From Paramuribaculum sp. (lineage in GTDB: Bacteria; Bacteroidota; Bacteroidia; Bacteroidales; Muribaculaceae), in the NCBI GenBank assembly GCA_029051835.1, contig JAIDKJ010000083.1, forward strand, positions 1 through 7,836: a stretch of DNA of 7,836 nt, written 5' to 3'. Position 1 is the stretch's first letter. Every line of letters begins with the position of its first letter. The position numbers and the translations under genes are program-made. This document shows, piece after piece, positions 1 through 7,056 of this stretch. Under the pieces are notes generated by a model. It did no database searches. It saw nothing but the letters and a program-made list of their open reading frames with translations, and was not told where the DNA came from.

Positions 1-717
1 CCGCTGGAGGTGGCCCTCGACCGCAGGGTGCCCCACGCCCGCCTGGTAGCCACGCAGGTCAAGTACCTGGCGCGGGCCGAGCGCAAGCTCCCGACCTATG
101 CCGCGGCGCAGTGCCTGCTGCCCCCGCGGGCCTTCGAGCAGGCCTCGAGCGAGGCCTGCGCCGCCCACAAGCGGATCGGGGGCGAAGCCGTGCTCGACCT
201 GACGTGCGGCCTGGGGGTCGACGCGCTGTTTCTGAGCCGGCGGTTCGGGCGCGTCGTGACGCTCGAGCGCGACCCGGTGCTGGCCCGTGTGGCGGCGTGG
301 AACTTCGAGCTCCTGGGAGCCCGCAACATCGAGGTGGTCCGGACCTCGGCCGAGGAGTACCTGAGCCGCCCGGGGCTGCGCTTCGACTGGGTCTATGCCG
401 ACCCCGACCGCCGCACGGCCCAGGGCCGCAGGCTGGTGCGGCCCGAGGATTGCTCGCCCGACGTGGTGGCGCTGAGGCCGATGATCGAGCGCGCGGCGGG
501 GCGTCTGTGTCTGAAGAATTCGCCGCTGTTCGACGTCGACGAGGCGCTGCGGCTCTTTGCGGACAGCTGCGTGGAGGTCGTGTCGCTGGGCGACGAGTGC
601 AAGGAGGTGGTGGGCCGGGCCGACGGCACGGGTCCGAGCGTAACGGCCACGGCCCTGGGGCTGGGGAGCTTCACGGCCCGGCCCGGCGAGGCGGCGCCCG
701 CCGCGGGGCCGCCATGA
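1..717 (+). CDS. Class I SAM-dependent methyltransferase, PG_1098-like; 5' partial, short C-terminus
   Basis: The frame is open from base 1, so the true start lies outside the window; the GTG at 10 is only the first internal candidate. Numbering from that GTG, residues 60-76 form SAM-binding motif I (AVLDLTCGLGVDALFLS), an acidic motif II follows (TLERDP, 84-89), and YADPDRR (129-135) sits where the acidic motif IV belongs. SPDVVAL (149-155), LKNSPLFD (168-175) and SLGDECKEV (192-200) match a Bacteroidetes family I recall as PG_1098-like, thought to modify RNA or another nucleic acid; the substrate is unknown. From memory, full members run to nearly 400 residues and carry a ferredoxin-like and a THUMP-like domain after the catalytic core. 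Here the frame stops after an Ala/Pro-rich stretch (RPGEAAPAAGPP), so those domains are missing. GC is above 70%, higher than in the neighbours. The methyltransferase fold is secure; truncation is an inference. Confidence 0.8.
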   Translation, partial: PLEVALDRRVPHARLVATQVKYLARAERKLPTYAAAQCLLPPRAFEQASSEACAAHKRIGGEAVLDLTCGLGVDALFLSRRFGRVVTLERDPVLARVAAWNFELLGARNIEVVRTSAEEYLSRPGLRFDWVYADPDRRTAQGRRLVRPEDCSPDVVALRPMIERAAGRLCLKNSPLFDVDEALRLFADSCVEVVSLGDECKEVVGRADGTGPSVTATALGLGSFTARPGEAAPAAGPP

Positions 718-738
718 TATGGGGAGTCGGGTGAAGGG

Positions 739-1926
739 TCAGCGGTCGATCTGCGCGGCGAGCGCGCGGAGCGCACGGAGCGAGTCGTCGGAGAGGCGGC
801 TGCGGATGGTGACCGGCTCGCCGACAATGGTCATGGAATTCATTTCGGCCAGCATCGCCGACATCTTGCGCGCCGCCACGGGAGCCCACGAACCGTTCTC
901 GACCAGGCCGACACGACGTCCGCGCATAGCCTTGCTCTGAAGATGATGAAGAAACCGGTGCATGGCCGGAAACATATCGGCATCGAGAGTCACCGAACAC
1001 AGCACCATCGAATCGTATTTGAAGGCCAGACTGACTGCCTCCGACACATCGGTGGACGCGAGGTCGACCGCCACCACTTCGCAGCCCGAGGCGCGAAGCA
1101 TCCCGGCAAGCGCCAGAGCCGCGTCGGCTGTGCCGCCATAGACCGAGGCGTAGGCCACAAGCACTCCGCGGCGCTCGGCCTCGTAACGGCTCCACCTGTC
1201 GTAAAGGCCAAGATAATGACCGAGATCCGACTTGAGCACCGGACCGTGGAGCGGCGCTATGACGTCGACCGTCAGCTGCGACAGCTTGCGCAGGAGCGCC
1301 TGCACCTGATTGCCGTATTTGCCCACGATATTGGCATAATAGCGCCGGGCTTCGTCGTCCCAGCCGCCGCCAAGACCGATGGCGCCGAAACGTCCGAACG
1401 CATCGGCCGAGAACAGCACTCTCTCCGACTCCTCGAAGGCCACCATCACTTCAGGCCAGTGGACCATCGGAGCCGCGTAGAACCGCAGCCGGTGGTCGCC
1501 CAGATCGAGCACATCGCCCTCCTTCACTTCCAGAAGGCGCCCGTCGAAGTCCACCCCGGAGAAGAACTGAGGAAGCATCTGCATGGCCGTCTTGCCGGCC
1601 ACTATCTTAAGGCCGGGCCAACGGACAAGCGCCCTGACAATGTTGGACGAATGGTCGGGCTCGGCATGGAGCATCAGGAGATAGTCGGGCTGACGGCCGT
1701 CGAGAGCGGCGTCAAGATTGCCTAACCACTCGTCGGCATACTCGGCATCCACACTGTCAAGTATGGCCGTATGGGTCGATCCGACCACCACATAGCTGTT
1801 GTAGGACATTCCCGACGGGAGCGGATACTGGCTCTCAAACTGTTTGCGGCCCGTATCGTCGACTCCCGCATATCGTATGGAATCGCTTATATCGTACATA
1901 TTTCCCTGTATCTGTTGAAACGTCAT
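739..1926 (-). CDS. fprA: Flavodiiron protein (A-type flavoprotein), O2/NO reductase
   Basis: This 395-residue cytoplasmic enzyme has the two-domain flavodiiron architecture: a metallo-beta-lactamase-like domain (about 35-250) and a flavodoxin-like FMN domain (about 255-395). All expected diiron ligands are visible: H87, E89, D91 and H92 in LHAEPDH, H156 in MVHWPE, D175 in SADAFG and H227 in PLHGP. The phosphate loop of the flavodoxin domain is SVYGGTAD (261-268), and ENGSWAP (343-349) lies in a second FMN-contact region. The family reduces O2 to water or NO to N2O, protecting anaerobes. No rubredoxin, NADH reductase domain or separate partner lies here, so electrons must come from elsewhere. 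It follows cysS by 22 bases and is probably co-transcribed. The start is uncertain: an ATG nine codons in (ending at 1899) follows a purine-rich AGGGA and also fits family length. It ends 21 bases from the convergent methyltransferase, with no clear terminator. O2 versus NO preference cannot be read from sequence. Confidence 0.93.
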   Translation of the reverse strand: MTFQQIQGNMYDISDSIRYAGVDDTGRKQFESQYPLPSGMSYNSYVVVGSTHTAILDSVDAEYADEWLGNLDAALDGRQPDYLLMLHAEPDHSSNIVRALVRWPGLKIVAGKTAMQMLPQFFSGVDFDGRLLEVKEGDVLDLGDHRLRFYAAPMVHWPEVMVAFEESERVLFSADAFGRFGAIGLGGGWDDEARRYYANIVGKYGNQVQALLRKLSQLTVDVIAPLHGPVLKSDLGHYLGLYDRWSRYEAERRGVLVAYASVYGGTADAALALAGMLRASGCEVVAVDLASTDVSEAVSLAFKYDSMVLCSVTLDADMFPAMHRFLHHLQSKAMRGRRVGLVENGSWAPVAARKMSAMLAEMNSMTIVGEPVTIRSRLSDDSLRALRALAAQIDR

Positions 1927-1948
1927 ACTTTCATGACACCCTGCACCG

Positions 1949-3436
1949 TCACGAAAGGCTCCACTCCCAGCCGTCGCGGGTATCCTTCACATTGAAACCG
2001 ATCTCTTTCAGACGGTCGCGTATCAGATCGCTCGTAGCCCAGTCTTTTTTGGCCTTGGCCTCGGCTCTGATCTGCAGCAGAAGCTCCACTGCATCCTCAA
2101 ACGGCTTAAGCGACGCACCGCCTCCGGCAGCAGCCGCACCAAGCTCGTCGGTCACGCCGAGAATCTCGCCGAGGAATGTGTCGAACAGCGCCCGGAGAGC
2201 GTCGATATCGGCCTGCGTGGCCTTGTCGTGGCCGTCGTTGATACGGTTGATGATGCCGCATGCGTCAAACAGAGCCGCGATCACCATCGGGGTATTGAGA
2301 TCATCGTCGAGAGCCTCATAGCAACGCGCCTCGACAGCCGCCACATCGACCGTCGACTCGTCCGACGCCTTGAGCTGCTGCAATCGGCGCCGTCCTTCGA
2401 GCATTCGCTGCAGAGCCTTTTCGGAAGCCTGCAGAGCCTCGTTGCTGAAGTCGACCGTGCCGCGGTAGTGGGCCTGGAGGATGAAGAAGCGTATGGTCAT
2501 CGGCGAATAGGCCTGCGTGAGCAGCGGATGCGAGCCGCCGAAGAACTCGTCGAGCGTTATGAAATTGCCCAGCGACTTGCCCATTTTCTGGCCGTTGATG
2601 GTGATCATGTTGTTGTGCATCCAGTAGCGCACGGCGTCGTGGCCGTTGTGGGCCACCGACTGCGCTATCTCGCATTCATGGTGGGGAAATTTCAGGTCCA
2701 TGCCTCCGCCATGTATGTCGAACGGCTCGCCCAGATATTTCTCGCTCATCACGGAGCACTCCAGATGCCATCCGGGGAATCCCTCGCTCCAGGGCGACGG
2801 CCAGTGCATGATATGCTCCGGAGCAGCCTTTTTCCACAGCGCGAAATCGGCCGGATTGCGTTTCTCCTGCTGTCCGTCGAGCTCGCGGGTAGTGGCGAGA
2901 AGCTCGTCGATATTGCGGCCCGACAGCTTGCCGTAGGCGTGGTCGCGGTTATACTTCGGCACGTCGAAATAAACCGATCCCTCGCTCTCGTAGGCATATC
3001 CGCTGTCGAGTATCTTCTTGATATAGTCGATCTGCTCTATGATATGGCCCGATGCGTGAGGCTCTATCGAGGGGGGAAGCACATTGAGGCGCGCCATGGC
3101 ATCGTGGTAGCGGTTGAGATAGTGCTGCACCACCTCCATCGGCTCGAGCTGCTCCAGACGTGCCTTCTTGGCCACCTTGTCCTCGCCCGAATCGGCATCA
3201 TGTTCGAGATGACCCACGTCGGTGATATTGCGCACATAGCGCACCTTGTAGCCCAGATGCATGAGATAGCGGTAGAGCACATCGAAGGTTATCGCCGGAC
3301 GGGCATGGCCGAGATGGCCGTCGCCATACACCGTCGGACCGCATACATACATGCCCACCTTGCCGGGATGTATCGGAACAAACAGCTGCTTGGAGCGGGT
3401 CAGAGAGTTGTAGAGAGCCAGATTGTTTTGCTTCAT
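1949..3436 (-). CDS. cysS: Cysteinyl-tRNA synthetase
   Basis: Cytoplasmic class I aminoacyl-tRNA synthetase that charges tRNA-Cys with cysteine using ATP. From the chosen ATG it is 495 residues, normal for Bacteroidetes CysS. The HIGH motif is HLGH (41-44) within the family block [16 protein letters not shown]. The KMSKS motif is KMGKS (284-288). The zinc site that selects cysteine is complete: C32, C227 (GWHLECS), H252 and E256 ([10 protein letters not shown]). The C-terminal part (about 330-495) is the helical DALR and anticodon-binding region and ends in WEWSLS. The frame stays open upstream to an ATG ending at 3505, but those 23 extra residues are not family-like and would run across the preceding terminator, so the start [11 protein letters not shown] is preferred. 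A flavodiiron gene follows 22 bases downstream. The 65-base gap upstream contains the terminator of the previous unit and no recognisable Bacteroidetes promoter box, so its own promoter is unlocated. Confidence 0.97.
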   Translation of the reverse strand: MKQNNLALYNSLTRSKQLFVPIHPGKVGMYVCGPTVYGDGHLGHARPAITFDVLYRYLMHLGYKVRYVRNITDVGHLEHDADSGEDKVAKKARLEQLEPMEVVQHYLNRYHDAMARLNVLPPSIEPHASGHIIEQIDYIKKILDSGYAYESEGSVYFDVPKYNRDHAYGKLSGRNIDELLATTRELDGQQEKRNPADFALWKKAAPEHIMHWPSPWSEGFPGWHLECSVMSEKYLGEPFDIHGGGMDLKFPHHECEIAQSVAHNGHDAVRYWMHNNMITINGQKMGKSLGNFITLDEFFGGSHPLLTQAYSPMTIRFFILQAHYRGTVDFSNEALQASEKALQRMLEGRRRLQQLKASDESTVDVAAVEARCYEALDDDLNTPMVIAALFDACGIINRINDGHDKATQADIDALRALFDTFLGEILGVTDELGAAAAGGGASLKPFEDAVELLLQIRAEAKAKKDWATSDLIRDRLKEIGFNVKDTRDGWEWSLS

Positions 3437-3478
3437 GATGAGATGTCGGAGAGGGGAGGTGTTTACTACGGGAGGTTG

Positions 3479-3517
3479 AAAAAAGAGAGAGGGGGGCATG
3501 GTCAAGCCATGCCTCCC
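3479..3517 (-). terminator. Strong intrinsic terminator overlapping the DUF3467 stop codon
   Basis: Bases 3491-3501 pair with 3507-3517 to make an 11-bp stem with one G-T wobble, closed by a 5-base loop (3502-3506). On the minus strand the stem is followed by TCTCTC and six T (3484-3479). The stop codon TGA of the DUF3467 gene (3504-3502) lies in the loop, so the stem arms straddle the end of the coding region. It separates the lolD unit from cysS. Confidence 0.8.
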
Positions 3518-3858
3518 GGAATGAATGGATTGGGTATGCCGCCTTCGGCCGGAGCGCTTCCGCCGCCGTTCTTGCCTTTTGGCACCTTGTGGCGGATCTC
3601 GCCGAATGTAGCCTCATATTTTCGCACCGCGTCGCTAAGCGCGAAGAGCAGCCCCTTGGCGTGTTCGGGAGCCATGATGATACGGCTCTGCACACGCGCC
3701 TGAGGCACATTGGGCGACACTGCTATGAAGTCGATGAAGAACTCGCTGGGCGCATGGCTCACTATGGCCAGATTGGCATAGCGGCCGTCGACCGTTTCGG
3801 GCGGGAAATCTATCTTCAGTTCCTGCGGCCCGGTCGGATTGTCGTTGTTGCCGTTCAT
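3502..3858 (-). CDS. DUF3467 family protein
   Basis: A small 118-residue protein with no signal peptide or membrane segment, so probably cytoplasmic. The core (about 26-90: [20 protein letters not shown], then [16 protein letters not shown] and KYEATFGEI) matches DUF3467, a widespread single-domain Bacteroidetes family of about 100 residues with unknown function. The start is the ATG ending at 3858, which overlaps the stop of the upstream lipoprotein gene (ATGA, 4 bases) and suggests translational coupling. The frame is open much further upstream, but that part is a shadow of the lipoprotein gene. After the conserved core comes a Gly/Pro-rich tail (101-118, ending NPFIPGGMA) whose last codons form one arm of the terminator hairpin. 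The link to the lipoprotein is by position only; no function can be claimed. Confidence 0.9.
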   Translation of the reverse strand: MNGNNDNPTGPQELKIDFPPETVDGRYANLAIVSHAPSEFFIDFIAVSPNVPQARVQSRIIMAPEHAKGLLFALSDAVRKYEATFGEIRHKVPKGKNGGGSAPAEGGIPNPFIPGGMA

Positions 3859-4580
3859 AGCTTCTTGAGTGTAAAGAGTTGACCGCCGGCGCTCACCTCG
3901 CAGCTCTGCGACGAGCCGCCGTTGACGCTGCTGTTGGTGTTGTTGACGTGGATGTTTATGCCCAGACATGTGGAGAGGTTCCACACCTCGGAGATATCGT
4001 AGGTGGCTATCATAGTCGCGTTGTTGACCGAACCGTTCGATGCGCCTGTGCCGAGATTCTCGAAAAACAGGTAGGCGTCGGGATAGTCGTTGTTGATGGT
4101 AACCGGATCGAACATAAACTTGGGAGTGATCTTGCCCTCGGTATTGGCGGGCACGAGAGCGGCCATATTGATCCAATTGCCGCTGCGGAACATTGTCTGG
4201 ATATATATCGAGCTTATATCCATCCAGTTGGCGGGGATGGCATCCACCAGCGAAGCCTTCACGTTGGGAATGGCCACACACTGCGTCAGAGTGACGGTCA
4301 TGCCGTCGGTCAGACCGGTGGCGGGAGTGGTGAACGATACATAGAGGCGCTGGCCGATAAGCACGTCGGACGGCATAGTGCCCTGAGCGCGGAAGGTGAT
4401 CGGTTGTGAATCGTTCATCTCCTGGAAAGAGAAAGTCATCAGACCTCCGGCGCTGCCCTCGTAAGTCACAACGTTGGAGTAGTAGACCTTATTGTCGTCC
4501 ACGTTGCCGGAGTTGCAGGCTGTCAGTCCGAGCGATGCCACTATCAGAGCGACGATCGCCATGAGCTTGAAGTTTTTCAT
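3855..4580 (-). CDS. NigD-like lipoprotein
   Basis: A 241-residue predicted lipoprotein. Residues 1-22 form a clear type II signal: Lys near the N-terminus, a hydrophobic stretch (7-19) and the lipobox LTAC with Cys22. The following NSGNVDDN contains no strong inner-membrane retention signal that I can judge for this phylum, so outer-membrane or surface location is an inference. The mature part looks beta-rich: about 33-110, with VLIGQRLYVSFTTP (73-86), resembles the OB-like N-terminal domain of NigD proteins, and about 122-212, with SSIYIQT, DAYLFFENLG and IATYDIS, resembles their C-terminal beta-sandwich. Three more cysteines (101, 205, 227) could form disulfides. It follows lolD by 24 bases and overlaps the DUF3467 gene by 4. 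Its leader is A-rich (AAAAAGT before ATG), usual in this phylum. The lipoprotein call is firm; the NigD-like call rests on pattern likeness and is moderate. NigD function is not established. Confidence 0.75.
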   Translation of the reverse strand: MKNFKLMAIVALIVASLGLTACNSGNVDDNKVYYSNVVTYEGSAGGLMTFSFQEMNDSQPITFRAQGTMPSDVLIGQRLYVSFTTPATGLTDGMTVTLTQCVAIPNVKASLVDAIPANWMDISSIYIQTMFRSGNWINMAALVPANTEGKITPKFMFDPVTINNDYPDAYLFFENLGTGASNGSVNNATMIATYDISEVWNLSTCLGINIHVNNTNSSVNGGSSQSCEVSAGGQLFTLKKL

Positions 4581-4604
4581 ACTTTTTCTATTTTCTGTGT
4601 TTTT

Positions 4605-5270
4605 TTATTTGGTTTCTATGGATGTTATCATCCCGTCGGCCATCATGACGCGCCGGGCGGTGTCGGCGGCCAGATTCTCGTCGTGGGTGACGATCACGAA
4701 CGTCTGGCCGAAGTCGCGCCGCAGATCGAAGAAGAGCCTGTGGAGTTCGGCACGGTTGCGCGAGTCAAGACTCCCCGACGGCTCGTCGGCCAGCACGGCC
4801 TTAGGCTCGTTGACCAGCGCACGGGCCACGGCCGCCCGCTGGCGTTCGCCTCCCGAAAGCTCCGAAGGGCGATGATCCATGCGCTGCGACAGCCCGAGGT
4901 ATTCCACCAGACGGCGCGCCGCCGCGAAAGCGTCGGAGCGCTTGCGGCCCCCTATGAGGGCAGGCATGGCCACATTCTCAAGCAGCGTGAATTCGGGCAG
5001 CAGCTGATGGAACTGAAACACGAAGCCCACATTGCGGTTGCGGAACCGGGCCAGACGCGAAGCGTTCATCGCCAGCGGCTCCTCGCCGTCGAAACTCACC
5101 CTGCCGCTGTCGGGACGGTCGAGCGTGCCTATGATCTGGAGCAGCGTGGTTTTCCCCGCGCCGCTCGGCCCCACTATCGACACGATCTCACCGGCATCGA
5201 CCCTGAGGTCTATGCCTTTGAGCACCTGAAGCCCTTCGAAACTTTTGGTGATACCTTGCACTTCTATCAT
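4605..5270 (-). CDS. lolD: Lipoprotein-releasing ABC transporter ATPase LolD
   Basis: A 221-residue soluble ABC ATPase, the usual LolD length. All motifs are present: Walker A GPSGAGKT (34-41), Q-loop Q86 in [12 protein letters not shown], signature LSGGERQR (138-145), Walker B AVLADE with catalytic E163, D-loop SGSLDS (165-170) and switch H196 in THDE. The segment [19 protein letters not shown] (90-108) is typical of the LolD/MacB/FtsE group and closest to LolD. The protein would power the inner-membrane LolC/E permease that lifts lipoproteins out for delivery to the outer membrane. No permease gene is nearby. Instead a lipoprotein gene follows after 24 bases, which fits a lipoprotein theme but does not prove a dedicated cargo. 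The ATG ending at 5270 lies 8 bases after a TAATTTTG box. A MacB-type exporter ATPase is the main alternative. Confidence 0.88.
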   Translation of the reverse strand: MIEVQGITKSFEGLQVLKGIDLRVDAGEIVSIVGPSGAGKTTLLQIIGTLDRPDSGRVSFDGEEPLAMNASRLARFRNRNVGFVFQFHQLLPEFTLLENVAMPALIGGRKRSDAFAAARRLVEYLGLSQRMDHRPSELSGGERQRAAVARALVNEPKAVLADEPSGSLDSRNRAELHRLFFDLRRDFGQTFVIVTHDENLAADTARRVMMADGMITSIETK

Positions 5271-5278
5271 GGCTTTCG

Positions 5279-5286
5279 CAAAATTA
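5279..5286 (-). promoter_or_regulatory. Candidate Bacteroidetes -7 promoter box for lolD
   Basis: On the minus strand this reads TAATTTTG, an exact match to the Bacteroidetes consensus TAnnTTTG. Only 8 bases (CGAAAGCC) separate it from the lolD ATG, so a transcript starting the usual few bases downstream would have almost no leader. I find no TTTG-like -33 element at the proper distance upstream, which weakens the call. It lies in the 90-base gap after the acyl-CoA synthetase gene. Confidence 0.5.
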
Positions 5287-5360
5287 CTATAAAATCCATA
5301 GCCCCTTCAGCGAGTTTGGTGTTTTTAACTCAAAAAAGGGAATCTTTACGTCGGCGACAC

Positions 5361-7037
5361 TCAGCCGGCATTGCCGCCGGAGGCGTCGCGACGGCGGATC
5401 TCCACGCGGCGGATCTTGCCGGAGATGGTCTTGGGCAGTTCGTCGACAAACTCTATCACACGCGGATACTTATAGGGCGCAGTGGCCTGCTTCACGTGGT
5501 TCTGAAGCTCCTTGACCAGCTCGTCGCCGGCACGGCTCTTCCAGTCGGCAGCAAGCACCACAGTGGCTTTCACCACCTGACCGCGGATATCGTCGGGCAC
5601 GCCGGTGATGGCGCACTCCACCACCGCCGGATGGGTCATCAGGGCGCTCTCCACCTCAAAAGGCCCGATACGGTAGCCCGAGCTTTTGATCACATCGTCG
5701 ACACGGCCCACATACCACATGTAGCCGTCCTCGTCGCGCCATGCCAGATCGCCCGTGTGATAATACCCTCCGCGCGTGGCGTAGGCCGTCAGCTCCGGGT
5801 CGCGGTAATACTCCTTGAACAGTCCGGCCGGACGGCTTCCGTCGGCCGGAAGCTTCACCACTATCTCGCCCTGCTCTCCATCCTCGGCCGGGGTGCCGTC
5901 GGGGAGCAGAAGCCTCACGTCGTAGCTCGGATTGGGCACTCCCATAGCACCCGGCCTCGGCTCAAGCCACGGCATAGTGGCGATGGTCAGAGTGGTTTCG
6001 GTCTGCCCGAAGCCCTCCATGAGCTTTATGCCCGTCTGCTTGAGAAAAGCGTCGAACACGGCCGGATTGAGCGCCTCGCCCGCTATGGTGCAGTGGCGGA
6101 GCGACGAAAGGTCGTAATCGGCCATATTCTCGCGTATGAGGAAGCGGAATATAGTCGGAGGAGCGCACAGGGTGGTGATGCGGTGGCGCTCTATCATGCG
6201 GAGCATATCGGCGGGAGTGAACTTCTCATGTTCGTAGACAAACACCGTCGCGCCGGCTATCCACTGCCCGTAGAGCTTGCCCCACACGGCCTTGCCCCAG
6301 CCGGTGTCGGCAATGGTCAGATGCAGGTCGTCGGGACCGAGATCGTGCCACAGCGACCCCGTGGCTATATGTCCGAGCGGATAGGTGAAGTCATGAGCCA
6401 CCATCTTTGGCTCGCCTGTCGTGCCCGAAGTGAAATACATCAGCATCGTGTCGCCGTTGTCGTTCTTCGGCTCCGGTCGCTTCCACTCCCCTGCGGCGGC
6501 TATGCCGTCGGCAAAGCTGTGGAACCCTTCGGGCACCTCCGGGCCTACGCTTATCAGGGTGGCGACCGATGGCGAGTCGGGCATGGCGGCCTCCACATGG
6601 GGGAGCACATTGCTGTCGCCCACACACACTATGGCCTTAATCGTAGCGGCATTGCAGCGATACACAATGTCGCCGGCCGTCAGCAGATGAGTGGCCGGAA
6701 TCGCGACGGCGCCGATCTTGTGGAGAGCTATGATCGACAGCCAGAACTCCACACGCCGGCGGAGTATGAGCATCACCATGTCGCCGCGCCCTATGCCGAG
6801 GCTGCTGAAAAACGACGCGGTGCGGTCGGTGAGTTCCTTTATATCGGCAAACGTATAGGAGCGTTCGTGCCCCTTGTCGTCGGTCCATAGCAGAGCGCGC
6901 TTGCCAGGCTGCTCCGCGGCCCATGCATCGACCACGTCGTAAGCGAAATTGAAATGGTCGGGTATGTCGATTCTGAAATTGTCGATAAAATCCTGTTGGG
7001 ATGTGAAGCGGCTACGTTTTACAAAACGTTCTATCAT
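5361..7037 (-). CDS. Acyl-CoA synthetase, medium-chain (ACSM/MACS) type AMP-forming ligase
   Basis: A 558-residue cytoplasmic ANL-superfamily enzyme that activates a carboxylic acid with ATP to an acyl-adenylate and passes it to CoA. Core motifs in order: P-loop YFTSGTTGEPK (201-211), TIADTGWGK (241-249) as in acetyl- and medium-chain-CoA synthetases, the A5 motif EGFGQTE (341-347), YYHTGD (425-430) with the ATP-ribose Asp, the hinge block GRVDDVIKSSGYRIGPFEVE (444-463), and C-terminal catalytic Lys541 in PKTISGK. Length and motifs are complete. GYRIGPFEVE is typical of medium-chain/benzoate-type members, but the acid used cannot be read from sequence; acetate, propionate, branched-chain or aromatic acids are all possible. 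It starts 19 bases after an XRE-cupin regulator gene, a pair I recall from many Bacteroides genomes, so the regulator probably responds to this acid or its CoA ester. An AMP-forming acetyl-CoA synthetase is the nearest alternative; true Acs proteins are usually about 100 residues longer. Confidence 0.92.
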   Translation of the reverse strand: MIERFVKRSRFTSQQDFIDNFRIDIPDHFNFAYDVVDAWAAEQPGKRALLWTDDKGHERSYTFADIKELTDRTASFFSSLGIGRGDMVMLILRRRVEFWLSIIALHKIGAVAIPATHLLTAGDIVYRCNAATIKAIVCVGDSNVLPHVEAAMPDSPSVATLISVGPEVPEGFHSFADGIAAAGEWKRPEPKNDNGDTMLMYFTSGTTGEPKMVAHDFTYPLGHIATGSLWHDLGPDDLHLTIADTGWGKAVWGKLYGQWIAGATVFVYEHEKFTPADMLRMIERHRITTLCAPPTIFRFLIRENMADYDLSSLRHCTIAGEALNPAVFDAFLKQTGIKLMEGFGQTETTLTIATMPWLEPRPGAMGVPNPSYDVRLLLPDGTPAEDGEQGEIVVKLPADGSRPAGLFKEYYRDPELTAYATRGGYYHTGDLAWRDEDGYMWYVGRVDDVIKSSGYRIGPFEVESALMTHPAVVECAITGVPDDIRGQVVKATVVLAADWKSRAGDELVKELQNHVKQATAPYKYPRVIEFVDELPKTISGKIRRVEIRRRDASGGNAG

Positions 7038-7056
7038 GATGCTTAGTGGATTTGCG

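Noticed and set aside
714..734. A six-codon frame (MIWGVG) overlapping the methyltransferase stop as ATGA.
   Set aside because: Too short to support, and nothing suggests translation; more likely chance in the convergent gap.
943..1725. A 260-codon plus-strand open frame opposite the flavodiiron gene.
   Set aside because: Antisense shadow; the minus-strand protein has all diiron ligands in place.
3437..3501. A T-box or other riboswitch ahead of cysS.
   Set aside because: The gap is only 65 bases, holds no antiterminator or specifier-loop structure, and T-boxes are not expected in Bacteroidetes.
3437..3505. N-terminal extension of CysS by 23 residues to an upstream ATG.
   Set aside because: The extension does not resemble CysS proteins and would start inside the terminator hairpin of the preceding gene.
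2228..3703. A 491-codon plus-strand open frame over cysS and into the DUF3467 gene.
   Set aside because: Antisense shadow of cysS, which has every catalytic and zinc motif; the plus-strand translation shows no domain.
3859..4281. N-terminal extension of the DUF3467 frame into a Gln/Arg-rich sequence.
   Set aside because: This stretch is the out-of-frame reading of the lipoprotein gene; the ATGA overlap at 3855-3858 gives the natural start.
5287..5360. A terminator after the acyl-CoA synthetase gene (CCGGC/GCCGG at the stop codon, and a later GAGTT/AACTC pair).
   Set aside because: Stems are only 5 bp and neither is followed closely by a T tract on the minus strand.
4683..6890. A 735-codon open frame on the plus strand spanning lolD and the acyl-CoA synthetase gene.
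   Set aside because: It lies opposite two well-recognised genes and crosses their intergenic gap. Its translation is His/Arg/Gly-rich with no known motif, as expected from the antisense of GC-biased codons.
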